A stretch of DNA of 64,000 bases, taken from contig NZ_BMMU01000010.1 of assembly GCF_014646095.1 (NCBI RefSeq), forward strand, positions 95,760-159,759, written 5' to 3'. Below are positions 44,214-52,235 of the stretch, piece after piece. A program made the translations under genes and the position numbers. Within the stretch, counting starts at the first letter, position 1, and each line of letters opens with the position of its first letter. The DNA comes from Streptomyces lacrimifluminis (GTDB lineage Bacteria > Actinomycetota > Actinomycetes > Streptomycetales > Streptomycetaceae). The notes below the pieces were generated by a model. The model did not search any database and was not told the origin of the DNA. It saw only the letters and a list, made by a program, of their open reading frames with translations.

Positions 44214-44257
44214 AAGAGAAGGACCCGCGCCCCCCTCCGAGCGCAGGTCCTTCTCTT
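44214..44257. terminator. Bidirectional terminator between GMC and LAxTG genes
   Basis: AAGAGAAGGACC (44214-44225) pairs exactly with GGTCCTTCTCTT (44246-44257), with an additional inner GCGC pair. It lies between converging genes and is followed by GTTCTTGT on the plus strand. Confidence 0.85.
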
Positions 44258-44275
44258 GTTCTTGTGGGAGGCCGA

Positions 44276-45313
44276 TTACGCCTCCGAGCCCGCCTTCCGG
44301 CGACGCATCGCGAACACCGCACCCGCACCGGCGACGACGGCGACACCGCCGACCAGGCCGATCATCGGCAGGGCCGAACTGGAGCCGGTGTCGGCGAGGT
44401 TGCCGCTCGGCAGGTCGGAGACGCTGCCCTGGGGCTTGTGGACCGGGTCCTTGGAGCCGCTGTCGCCCGGCGTGGCCGTACCCGGGTCGGGGTTCGCGGA
44501 GCCGGACTTCAGGACCTCGAAGTCGTACTGGGCCCAGCCCTCGGCGATGCAGTCCTGGCCTTCGACGTTGTCGATGTAGGCGCCGGAGCCGAAGGAGTAG
44601 GCGTCGCCCGCGGGGGCCCGCTTGTCGATGCTGACGCGCAGGTCGACGGACTCGCTCGCCCCGGCCTTCAGCTTGTCGACGTAGAAGAAGTAGTCGCCGG
44701 CCCAGTCGTCGTCGCCGATCCGGTCCCAGCTGCCGGTCTCCGGGTTCTTGAACTCCAGGTCGACGTACGGGCTGAGGAACTTCGCCTCGTCGAACTCGTA
44801 GTTCTCGATCTCGGCGTAGAAGGCGACACCCTTGATGTCGGCCTCCGAGTCGTTGGTGACGACCAGCTCGAAGCCGTGGAACCCGTCGCCCGCGACGATC
44901 TTGCCCGGCAGGCCCTTGATGTCGGCGGACACCTTGGCGTCGCTGTAGTCCTCGTCGAGGTCCTCGCAGAACGGGACGTCGGGGTCCGTCGGCGACTCGC
45001 TCGGCTCGGCGGAGACCGAGGGGGAGGCGGAGAGCGACGAGGAGACCGACGGAGAGGGCGAAGCGGAGCCGCTGGCGGTCGCGGTCGCGCTCGGCGGGAC
45101 GCTGGTCGACGGTACGTCGGACGGCAGGCCGGTGTCGGGCGGCGTGGCCGACGCGGTGTCGCTCGGGGTCTGCGACGGGGTCCCGGTGACGGCCGTCTCG
45201 GCAGGGGATGCCGAGGGCGACTCGTCAGCGAACGCGGTGGGCGCGGACAGCAAAGCCAGCGGGGCTATGACAGCTGTCGCCGCTGCTGCGGCCATGGCAC
45301 GGCGAAGCTTCAT
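44276..45313 (-). CDS. Sortase-anchored cell-wall surface protein (LAxTG)
   Basis: A 345-aa secreted protein. The signal peptide (MKLRRAMAAAAATAVIAPLA, cleavage about AFA-DES) precedes a Ser/Thr/Pro-rich stalk of about 85 residues and a folded domain of about 170 residues (FCEDLDEDYSDAKV to CIAEGWAQYDFEVLKSG). The cell-wall sorting signal follows: LADTG, a hydrophobic helix and RRRKAGSEA. LAxTG is the motif cut by class E sortases in Streptomyces. The central domain has two Cys and no recognised catalytic motif. ATG 45313 gives the signal peptide directly; longer in-frame starts are rejected. Confidence 0.9.
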   Translation of the reverse strand: MKLRRAMAAAAATAVIAPLALLSAPTAFADESPSASPAETAVTGTPSQTPSDTASATPPDTGLPSDVPSTSVPPSATATASGSASPSPSVSSSLSASPSVSAEPSESPTDPDVPFCEDLDEDYSDAKVSADIKGLPGKIVAGDGFHGFELVVTNDSEADIKGVAFYAEIENYEFDEAKFLSPYVDLEFKNPETGSWDRIGDDDWAGDYFFYVDKLKAGASESVDLRVSIDKRAPAGDAYSFGSGAYIDNVEGQDCIAEGWAQYDFEVLKSGSANPDPGTATPGDSGSKDPVHKPQGSVSDLPSGNLADTGSSSALPMIGLVGGVAVVAGAGAVFAMRRRKAGSEA

Positions 45314-45513
45314 GAAGACCTCGAGCTCTCGGACATCCAGGTGCGGGGCACGGACGTGGCCCCTGGTTCTGAACGTGTGACATGCGGTGGCTGTGAATGG
45401 TTGCTCTTCACTCACGGAAAATTTATGTGTGCTGGGTCACATGCGGGCCACCCCCAGGTTTTGGATGTGGGCCGGTTGTGGATCCGCTTTCGGATCACCT
45501 AGAAATATCCCTC

Positions 45514-46662
45514 GTGTCTGATAATCAGTCCGACGGCAAGCCGTCCGAAGAGTTCGAGCCGTCGGTTCCCGACGACGTCTGGGAACAGTTCACCCGTGAC
45601 ACCGAGCGGGACATCCGTGCCTCCGCGCAGAAGGAACCGTCCGCGCGGGCGCGGATGGTCACCGAACGGCTGCGCCAGCAGGACGCGCGCGGCGAGCGGC
45701 CCGCGGGCTGGCGCACCGACCCCGGGCGGCAGAAGGTGAACGACCGGGCGGTCCGGCGTCGACGCGGGTGGGTGATGGTCGGCGTACCGCTGGCGATCGC
45801 CGTGGCCGTGGTGGCCATGAAACCGTCTCTGCTCCCGGGTGATCCCTTCGGCTCCGCCCGGTCGGACGGAACCTCCGGGACCGCCCCGCTGCCCGAGGAG
45901 ACGGCGGCGCCGTCCACTCCGCCGCCGGCGGCGGACCCGGATGTCCCGACCCTTGCCAGGCCGTTCGCCGGATCCCCCGCCGAGCAGTACGCGGACGGCG
46001 CTGCCGGGATCGTCCTGCCGCCGGCCAAGGCGCTGGGCTCGTTGTCGAAGGCCCAGGTGGAACGGGCGCTGCGGCAGACCAGGCAGCTGCTGATCGTTGC
46101 GAACCTCGACTCCGCCACCCTGCGCGGAGGGCGCCCCGAAGCCGCGCTCAAGGTGATCGACCCCACCCAGAAGGACCTGCTCGGCGACCTGAACACGGCC
46201 CTGCGCCGACCGGACGAGAAGCATGATCCGCTGTCGATGTTCAGCCGGTTCAACCCCGCCGAGGTGCGCCTGACCGGTCACGTGATCAAGACCCGCGGGC
46301 GGATGACGTTCGAGGCGGGCGAACGCGACACCGTCGTCGTGCACGCCGACTACACCTTCGTCTACCCACTGGTGCGCGCCGACGCCGGCGCGACCGAGGT
46401 GGCCCGGACCATCGTGCGCCGGGTTCTCGAGATCGAGCTCTACGACCCGGCCAAGTACCAGGTCACTCCGGGGAAGATCAGTGTCGTGCGCCACCGCAGT
46501 TCGTTCGGCAACTCGGACTGCGAGGTGTTCGACGGCTATTTCCACCCGCACTTCGACTCGGACGCCGCTACGGCGGGTGCCAACCCCGGCCCCACCATCG
46601 ACCCCTACGATCGCAGCGACGAAGTGGCCGACGGAAGGTGCGGGACCGCCACGCGTACGTGA
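45514..46662 (+). CDS. Conserved hypothetical membrane-anchored protein
   Basis: A 382-aa protein. It has a charged cytoplasmic N-terminus of about 85 residues (DDVWEQFTRDTERDIRASAQ, and a basic RAVRRRRG). One transmembrane helix (VMVGVPLAIAVAVVAM, about residues 87-102), a Pro/Thr-rich linker and an external domain (FAGSPAEQYADGAAGIVLPP, then LTGHVIKTRGRMTF, VVVHADYTFVYPLV) follow. No enzymatic motif is visible; the architecture resembles actinobacterial surface proteins of unknown function. GTG 45514 begins the clearly charged segment. It is transcribed away from the sortase substrate. Confidence 0.75.
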   Translation: MSDNQSDGKPSEEFEPSVPDDVWEQFTRDTERDIRASAQKEPSARARMVTERLRQQDARGERPAGWRTDPGRQKVNDRAVRRRRGWVMVGVPLAIAVAVVAMKPSLLPGDPFGSARSDGTSGTAPLPEETAAPSTPPPAADPDVPTLARPFAGSPAEQYADGAAGIVLPPAKALGSLSKAQVERALRQTRQLLIVANLDSATLRGGRPEAALKVIDPTQKDLLGDLNTALRRPDEKHDPLSMFSRFNPAEVRLTGHVIKTRGRMTFEAGERDTVVVHADYTFVYPLVRADAGATEVARTIVRRVLEIELYDPAKYQVTPGKISVVRHRSSFGNSDCEVFDGYFHPHFDSDAATAGANPGPTIDPYDRSDEVADGRCGTATRT

Positions 46663-46684
46663 GCCCCGGGCGCCGGGCGTGGCA

Positions 46685-46717
46685 AAGGGCCCCGCGGGGC
46701 GGAGCCGCGGGGCCCTT
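46685..46717 (+). terminator. Intrinsic terminator
   Basis: Arms AAGGGCCCCGCGG and CCGCGGGGCCCTT are exact complements around GGCGGAG, 22 bases after the preceding stop, followed by CTCCG. Confidence 0.9.
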
Positions 46718-47221
46718 CTCCGTCAGCACCGGCGTCAGGGCAGCGCCGGTGCCTGGGGGAAGCGGCGCCGGGGGGTTGCGCCGCATGGTTGGTCTGTACC
46801 CGTGGTCGGGGCCCGGCGTACGGGAAGCACACCTGGTCTGGACCAATGGCAGTCAGGAATCGCGGGACAACGCGCTTGCCTGACAGGGGACTTGGGATGG
46901 TTCTTGCATCGTGCTGGAAGGCCGTCGAGTACGCAACCTTTTGACCCGGGCTCGTACTCTTGAGGCCGTTGTGCGGTGTCTGCCGTGCCGTCCGCCTGTG
47001 CTGTGCCGGTCGGCCCCGGGCGTCCCCGGAACCGACCGTTCTCGGAGGTGACCGGGCCGCTGTCCCCTGCGGTCCGGTCACGATCACTGGAGCCACGCGT
47101 GGTTCGGGCGGGCCCGCCCCTGGCTGGCACGGACACCGGTACCAACGAAGAGCGCGTACGGCGGTCACGCGCCGGACGGGTGAGACGGCGCCCGAACTCA
47201 GTTACGACCCCGGACCAGGTC
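46718..47221. other. Gene-poor intergenic region
   Basis: About 500 bp between a terminated plus-strand gene and the end of the minus-strand chorismate mutase gene. A 14-bp palindrome, GGGCGGGCCCGCCC, lies at 47106-47119. Open frames crossing the region have unlike-Streptomyces residue content and no ribosome binding site. No RNA gene was recognised. Confidence 0.5.
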
Positions 47222-47488
47222 TCAGATCCGGCCCCGGCACAGCTCCAGCAACGTCATCGCGAGGGAGGTGCCGGGCCTGCCCAGCGCGTCCCGGTAGTGG
47301 CTGAGGACCTCCAGCTCACGGGAGAGGTTCACCCGCCGCCCGCCGGAGGCGATGCGCGTCTCCTGCACCACGGCGGACACGGCCATCCGTTCCTGGACGA
47401 GACCAATGATCCGGTCGTCGAGGGCGTCGATGCGTTCACGTGCGCCGGCGATCAGTTCGGTGGCCTCGGCGGCGTCGGTGATGGTCAT
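47222..47488 (-). CDS. Chorismate mutase (AroQ, monofunctional)
   Basis: An 88-aa AroQ-type helical protein converting chorismate to prephenate for Phe/Tyr synthesis. The family pattern RIDALDDRIIGLVQERMAVS, VVQETRIASGG with an Arg/Lys cluster, and RELEVLSHYRDALG fit the three-helix fold; residues near GRRVNLSRE replace the usual variable loop. ATG 47488 follows AAGGAG. A longer in-frame extension to 47641 is rejected because it crosses a strong hairpin. Proximity to guaA is conserved in Streptomyces. Confidence 0.88.
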   Translation of the reverse strand: MTITDAAEATELIAGARERIDALDDRIIGLVQERMAVSAVVQETRIASGGRRVNLSRELEVLSHYRDALGRPGTSLAMTLLELCRGRI

Positions 47489-47546
47489 GCGGGGCTCCTT
47501 GTCGGACGGGGTGGCGCACCCCGGACCGGCAGGACCCGGAAACGGC

Positions 47547-47579
47547 AGGCGCCCCGGGCCTTGTCGGCCCGGGGCGCCT
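47547..47579 (-). terminator. Strong hairpin in the chorismate mutase leader
   Basis: AGGCGCCCCGGGCC and GGCCCGGGGCGCCT are exact 14-base arms around TTGTC, located 58 bases before the chorismate mutase ATG. A weaker dyad (ATGGCAGCCGG / CCGGTTGCCAT) lies at 47616-47641. If transcription begins upstream, this is an attenuator; otherwise it could end a short transcript. Confidence 0.7.
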
Positions 47580-47749
47580 GGGAAGTCGCTTGTCAGTTGC
47601 TCAAGCAGCACGACCATGGCAGCCGGTGGGCCGGTTGCCATAGGTAAAGAGGAAGGTCGGGTGCGTGAGCATGGGGGTCAGTATGCACGGAGAGGGGTGC
47701 CCTTCCAAGCCGGGGCTTGATCTTTCAGCACCGGCCCGCGTCTCCAGCC

Positions 47750-47835
47750 CGTCGGGGGTCCCCCTCCGGGAGTTTGAGGACAAGGCCCGGTCAGGGCCGT
47801 GGCGGGGGTCTGGGGGCGCAGCTCCCAGTGACGGC
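47750..47835. repeat. Dispersed Streptomyces intergenic repeat upstream of guaA
   Basis: The segment contains CCAGCCCGTCGGGGG, GAGTTTGAGGACAAGGCC and GCGGGGGTCTGGGGGCGCAG, the typical order of the widespread Streptomyces repeat whose common form carries GTTTGAGGACGAGGCC. It lies in the guaA leader/promoter region. It is non-coding. Confidence 0.7.
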
Positions 47836-47858
47836 GAGGTGTCCAACCTCCACCCCGG

Positions 47859-47864
47859 TAGAAT
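47859..47864 (+). promoter_or_regulatory. Possible guaA -10 element
   Basis: TAGAAT, close to the TAGnnT consensus of vegetative Streptomyces promoters, lies 39 bases before the guaA GTG. The -35 region (around 47836-47841) shows no strong TTGAC match, so the call is tentative. Confidence 0.4.
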
Positions 47865-47903
47865 CGCCCCCACAGACCCCCGCCCAACCGCCGGAAGGCC
47901 CCC

Positions 47904-49475
47904 GTGTCAGCAGCGACCCCCGCCCCCGACACCGTCCTGGTCGTCGACTTCGGTGCGCAGTACGCCCAGCTCATCGCCCGCCGGGTCCGCGAGGCCCGGG
48001 TCTACAGCGAGATCGTGCCGAGCACCATGCCGGTCGAGGAGATGCTCGCCAAGAACCCCGCGGCGATCATCCTTTCCGGCGGCCCCTCGTCGGTGTACGC
48101 GGAGGGCGCCCCCAGCGTCGACCGCGCCCTCTTCGAGGCCGGCGTCCCCGTCTTCGGCATGTGCTACGGCTTCCAGCTGATGGCGACCACCCTCGGCGGC
48201 ACGGTCGACAACACCGGAGCCCGTGAGTACGGCCGTACGCAGCTCGCCGTCACCAAGCCGTCCTCGACCCTCTTCGAGGGCACCCCGGCCGACCAGACGG
48301 TGTGGATGTCCCACGGCGACGCCTGCTCCGCCGCCCCCGAGGGCTTCTCGGTCACCGGGTCCACGGACGTCGTCCCGGTCGCCGCGTTCGAGAACGACGA
48401 GAAGAAGCTGTACGGGGTCCAGTACCACCCCGAGGTCATGCACTCCACGCACGGCCAGCAGGTCCTCGAACACTTCCTCTACCGGGGTGCGGGCCTGACC
48501 CCGTCCTGGACCACCGGCAACGTCATCGACGAGCAGGTGGCGCTGATCCGCGAGCAGGTCGGCGACAGGCGTGCCGTCTGCGGCCTCTCCGGCGGCGTGG
48601 ACTCCGCGGTCGCCGCAGCCCTCGTACAGAAGGCCATCGGATCCCAGCTGACCTGCGTGTACGTCGACCACGGCCTGATGCGCAAGGGCGAGACCGAGCA
48701 GGTCGAGAAGGACTTCGTCGCCTCGACCGGTGTCACGCTGAAGGTCGTCGACGCCGAGGCGCGCTTCCTGGACGCGCTCGCCGGGGTCTCCGACCCCGAG
48801 GAGAAGCGGAAGATCATCGGGCGCGAGTTCATCCGCGTCTTCGAACAGGCGCAGGCCGAGATCATCGCGGACGAGGGTCCCGAGGTCGCCTTCCTGGTGC
48901 AGGGCACCCTCTACCCCGATGTGGTCGAGTCCGGTGGCGGTACCGGCACCGCCAACATCAAGTCCCACCACAACGTGGGCGGGCTGCCGGAGGACCTCGA
49001 GTTCGAGCTGATCGAACCCCTGCGCAAGCTCTTCAAGGACGAGGTCCGGATGGTCGGCCAGGAGCTCGGCCTGCCGGACGAGATCGTCCAGCGCCAGCCG
49101 TTCCCCGGCCCCGGCCTCGGCATCCGGATCGTCGGCGAGGTCACCAAGGACCGCCTCGACCTCCTCCGCGAGGCCGACGCCATCGCCCGCGAGGAACTGA
49201 CCGCCGCCGGCCTCGACCGCGACATCTGGCAGTGCCCGGTGGTCCTCCTCGCGGACGTGCGCAGCGTCGGCGTCCAGGGCGACGGCCGTACCTACGGCCA
49301 CCCGATCGTCCTGCGCCCGGTCTCCTCCGAGGACGCGATGACCGCCGACTGGTCCCGCCTCCCCTACGAGGTCCTGGCGAAGATCTCGACGCGCATCACC
49401 AACGAGGTGGCGGACGTCAACCGCGTCGTCCTCGACGTGACGAGCAAGCCGCCGGGCACCATCGAGTGGGAGTAG
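47904..49475 (+). CDS. guaA: GMP synthase (glutamine-hydrolysing)
   Basis: A 523-aa enzyme converting XMP to GMP using glutamine and ATP; it completes the pathway begun by guaB. The class I amidotransferase domain (about 1-200) contains ILSGGPSSVY, the nucleophile Cys in FGMCYGFQLMA and QYHPEV. The synthetase domain has the PP-loop CGLSGGVDSAVAAAL and the dimerisation region ends with DVTSKPPGTIEWE, the family's invariant C-terminus. GTG 47904 gives the normal length. Confidence 0.98.
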   Translation: MSAATPAPDTVLVVDFGAQYAQLIARRVREARVYSEIVPSTMPVEEMLAKNPAAIILSGGPSSVYAEGAPSVDRALFEAGVPVFGMCYGFQLMATTLGGTVDNTGAREYGRTQLAVTKPSSTLFEGTPADQTVWMSHGDACSAAPEGFSVTGSTDVVPVAAFENDEKKLYGVQYHPEVMHSTHGQQVLEHFLYRGAGLTPSWTTGNVIDEQVALIREQVGDRRAVCGLSGGVDSAVAAALVQKAIGSQLTCVYVDHGLMRKGETEQVEKDFVASTGVTLKVVDAEARFLDALAGVSDPEEKRKIIGREFIRVFEQAQAEIIADEGPEVAFLVQGTLYPDVVESGGGTGTANIKSHHNVGGLPEDLEFELIEPLRKLFKDEVRMVGQELGLPDEIVQRQPFPGPGLGIRIVGEVTKDRLDLLREADAIAREELTAAGLDRDIWQCPVVLLADVRSVGVQGDGRTYGHPIVLRPVSSEDAMTADWSRLPYEVLAKISTRITNEVADVNRVVLDVTSKPPGTIEWE

Positions 49476-49508
49476 TCCCGCAGGACCTGAAGAGGCAGGC
49501 TGTGAAGG

Positions 49509-49976
49509 TCACGTCCGCTTGAGAGTCCGCACCGGCTCTCCGGGCTGCCAGACCTGGACGACCAGGTATTTCTCGTCCTCCACAAAGGTCCGCACGACCT
49601 CCGTCGGCTCGGTGCGGAAGAGGTGGAACGGCTCCGGCGGTTCCACCTCTTCCGCGTACGCGGCCTTGGCGGCCGGATCCTCGACCTCGTACGCCCGGCC
49701 GCTGATCCGCACATCACCGCCGCCCGTGTCCGCCCCCGGGCCCGGGTTCGCCTGGAGGGCGAAGCGTGGGTCGCGGCGCAGGTCCCGCGCCTTCAGCGAG
49801 TCCGGCATCATGGCGAGCCACAACTCGCCGTGCAGGAAGCGGACTTCGAGGCCCGAGGTGCGCGGCGAGCCGTCCTTGCGGAGGGTGGCGAGAGTGTGGT
49901 GGGTGAAGGCGCGGAAGCGCTCTTCGACGGTTGTGGCCAGGTCGGGTTCCGCGGTGGTGAATACTGCCCAGTTCAT
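49509..49976 (-). CDS. Pyridoxamine 5'-phosphate oxidase-like flavin/F420-binding protein
   Basis: A 155-aa split-barrel protein. The segment FTHHTLATLRKDGSPRTSGL (about 23-42), ELWLAMMPDSLKARDLRRDP and DVRISGRAYEVED match PPOX-type proteins that bind FMN or F420. The substrate is unknown. ATG 49976 (MNWAVFTTAE) is preferred to the in-frame ATG at 50084 because family homology starts there. It diverges from the aldolase gene. Confidence 0.85.
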   Translation of the reverse strand: MNWAVFTTAEPDLATTVEERFRAFTHHTLATLRKDGSPRTSGLEVRFLHGELWLAMMPDSLKARDLRRDPRFALQANPGPGADTGGGDVRISGRAYEVEDPAAKAAYAEEVEPPEPFHLFRTEPTEVVRTFVEDEKYLVVQVWQPGEPVRTLKRT

Positions 49977-50164
49977 GGAACCGAGTCTGACGCGGATACC
50001 CGACACCCTGTGACGTGTATTCGCCGCCGGCTCGACCGATGTCTCGTCGGTGTCTCGGGTCCCTGGCTCAGGTATCTGTTTCATCTCTTCGCCAACATCC
50101 CTGTTCTCCTGCGCGGACCGACGGTAACTTCCGCTCCGTAAAGGAACCCAGTGCTGGAGGACCT

Positions 50165-50959
50165 ATGCACGGGCCCACTCCGCCCCTGCCGTTGCCCACC
50201 GACCAGCTGCAGTTCGCGATGCCCCCGATGTACGAGTCGCTCGACGACGAGCGCAGGCACCGCAAGGAACGGCTGGCCGGGGCGATCAGGCTGTTCGGAC
50301 GGTTCGGCTTCGAGGACGGTGTCTCGGGGCACATCACGGCGCGCGACCCCGAGTACAGCAACTGCTTCTGGGTGAACCCCTTCGGGATGCCCTTCAAGCA
50401 CGTCACCGTGAGCGACCTCGTCATGGCCAACCAGGACGGCCAGGTCATCGAGGGCCGCTACCACATCAACCAGGCGGCCTTCACCGTGCACGCCCAGGTG
50501 CACGCGGCCCGCCCGGACGTCGTCGCCGTGGCCCACTGCCACTCGGTGCACGGCCGTGCCCTCTCCGCCCTCGGCGACCTCCTCGACCCGATCACCCAGG
50601 AGAGCTGCGCCTTCTACGAGGACCACGCGCTCTACGACGCCTACACGGGCGTCGCCGTGGACGCCGACGAGGGCCGGCGGATCGCGTCCGCGCTGGGCTC
50701 CCGCAAGGCCCTCGTGCTGCGCAACCACGGGCTGCTCACGGTGGGCGACTCGGTGGACGCGGCGGCCTGGTGGTTCCTGTCGATGGAACGGTCGAGTCAG
50801 GTCCAGCTGACGGCGCGTGCGGCGGGCCGCCCCATCCTGATCGACCACAAGCAGGCCGTCTCGACGCGTGAGCAGCTCGGCGGCGACCTCGTCGCGTGGA
50901 TCAACTACCAGCCCCTGTGGCGGGACATCAGCGGGAGCGAGCCGGATCTGCTGGGTTAG
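50165..50959 (+). CDS. Class II aldolase/adducin family protein
   Basis: A 264-aa zinc-dependent aldolase/adducin-fold protein. GHITARDPEYSNCFWVNPFG (Gly/Asn phosphate site), the metal ligand pair in AHCHSVHGRALSA and LRNHGLLTVGDSVDAA are conserved. The family includes fuculose-phosphate aldolase and sugar dehydratases; the substrate is not predictable. ATG 50165 has GGAGG at 50156-50160. It ends just before the 18-bp tandem repeat. Confidence 0.88.
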   Translation: MHGPTPPLPLPTDQLQFAMPPMYESLDDERRHRKERLAGAIRLFGRFGFEDGVSGHITARDPEYSNCFWVNPFGMPFKHVTVSDLVMANQDGQVIEGRYHINQAAFTVHAQVHAARPDVVAVAHCHSVHGRALSALGDLLDPITQESCAFYEDHALYDAYTGVAVDADEGRRIASALGSRKALVLRNHGLLTVGDSVDAAAWWFLSMERSSQVQLTARAAGRPILIDHKQAVSTREQLGGDLVAWINYQPLWRDISGSEPDLLG

Positions 50960-50980
50960 CGGTCCTGGGGGAACGGGCAA

Positions 50981-51100
50981 CCCCGGGTGGGGCGGAAACC
51001 CCGGGTGGGCCGGAAACCCCGGGTGGGCCGGGAACCCCGGGTGGGCCGGGAACCCCGGGTGGGGCGGAAACCCCGGGTGGGGCGGAAACCCCGGGTGGGT
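50981..51100. repeat. 18-bp minisatellite, seven copies
   Basis: CCCCGGGTGGG begins at 50981, 50999, 51017, 51035, 51053, 51071 and 51089, an exact 18-bp period. The rest of the unit alternates between GCGGAAA, CCGGAAA and CCGGGAA. It fills the gap between the converging aldolase and DUF4429/SHOCT genes. The last unit contains the stop codon (TCA, 51100-51102) of the latter. Confidence 0.97.
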
Positions 51101-51981
51101 CAGAAGCCCCGTAGGACGGCGGCCTTGGTGGTCGCGAACTCCTCGTCCGTGAGCACTCCCTCGCGGTGCAGCTCGCCCAACTCCCGGAGCCTGCGCAGGA
51201 GTACGTCGTGATGGTCGGACCGGGGCGGGATCGCGGGCGTGAGCCGGGGCCGCTCCACGTAGTCGACCGCTCGGGTGGAGGGGTGCGGCAGACGAGCGGT
51301 GACCGCGGTCGCCACGAGTGCCGTGAGCAGGTCGCGACGGGTGCTGCCCCACAGGTCGAGGGCGTAGGGGTCCTTCTCGGGCGGCAGTTTGGAGAACACC
51401 GTCTCGCGGGTCACGAAGCGCATGAAGCCGTCCTCGTAGCCGGAGTTGGGCAGCCAGTCGACCTGGACGAGATCGTGGAGGGAGATGATGCGCGGGCCGG
51501 TAGCCCGCTTGACCCGGTCCGAGGTGTCGGACCAGTCGATACGGACCTGCGTACCGTCGAACGACACCATGCCGTCGCTGGACCGCACCGACACCGGCAC
51601 GGGCGGGCCCGGGAGCAGATACGCCTTCGCCGCTTCCTCGGGGACCTGGTCGAGGAGCAGGGCGTGCCGGATCTCCTCGGCGATGTACTCGGCGACTCCG
51701 GACCGGTCGATGTCCACAGTCAGCCGGTACGGGTCGGCAGCGTCCGGCAGCCGTCCGCCGGTCGCGTGGAGCAGCGGGTCGGCGCCCTCGCGGAGCCGGA
51801 GCCGCAGCCGCCCACGCTTGCGTTCGGGTGTGTAGACGATGCCCGAGACGGCCTCCAGGGGCACGGCCACCTCGCCGTACGTCTGCCGGAACAGCGGCAC
51901 GGAACGGTGGAGCCCCGGCGTGATCCTGACCGTGCTGCCGTCGAAGGCCCAGGTCCCGTCGCGCTGGATGATCTCGGCCAT
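51100..51981 (-). CDS. DUF4429 domain protein with C-terminal SHOCT
   Basis: A 293-aa protein. Two repeats of a PH-like DUF4429 pattern occur: GTWAFDGSTVRITPG...LEAVSGIVYTP near the N-terminus, and GMVSFDGTQVRIDWS...LHDLVQVDWLP in the middle. A SHOCT motif ends the chain (LLRRLRELGELHREGVLTDE EFATTKA). These proteins are common in Streptomyces; a role in oligomerisation or membrane association is suspected but unproven. The coding end lies within the minisatellite. Confidence 0.85.
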   Translation of the reverse strand: MAEIIQRDGTWAFDGSTVRITPGLHRSVPLFRQTYGEVAVPLEAVSGIVYTPERKRGRLRLRLREGADPLLHATGGRLPDAADPYRLTVDIDRSGVAEYIAEEIRHALLLDQVPEEAAKAYLLPGPPVPVSVRSSDGMVSFDGTQVRIDWSDTSDRVKRATGPRIISLHDLVQVDWLPNSGYEDGFMRFVTRETVFSKLPPEKDPYALDLWGSTRRDLLTALVATAVTARLPHPSTRAVDYVERPRLTPAIPPRSDHHDVLLRRLRELGELHREGVLTDEEFATTKAAVLRGF

Positions 51982-52235
51982 ACGTGAATTCTCGCAGCCG
52001 GGTCAACACGGGGGTCGGGGATTCACTCGCCTTTTCCGCTGCCGGGGCGGACCTGCCGCACACGACGGGTGTTAGGTAGGGCACAATTCGCTCTCGTCGT
52101 GGGGGAGTTGCGCGAGCCGGATTTCGGGCTCCAGAAGTCCCGGTGTGCCCCGGTTTGATCCGGTGTGTTTTCCGGTGTGTTGATGTCCTGGTTCGTGATG
52201 TGTCGTGTCGGGTGTGGGGAAGGCGGGCGTCGGGC

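Noticed and set aside
46718..47221. Small protein or tRNA gene in the gap
   Set aside because: No cloverleaf-like arms, no ribosome site before any short frame, and residue composition unlike neighbouring genes.
50981..51100. CRISPR-like repeat array
   Set aside because: Units are contiguous 18-mers with no spacers, and no cas genes are present.
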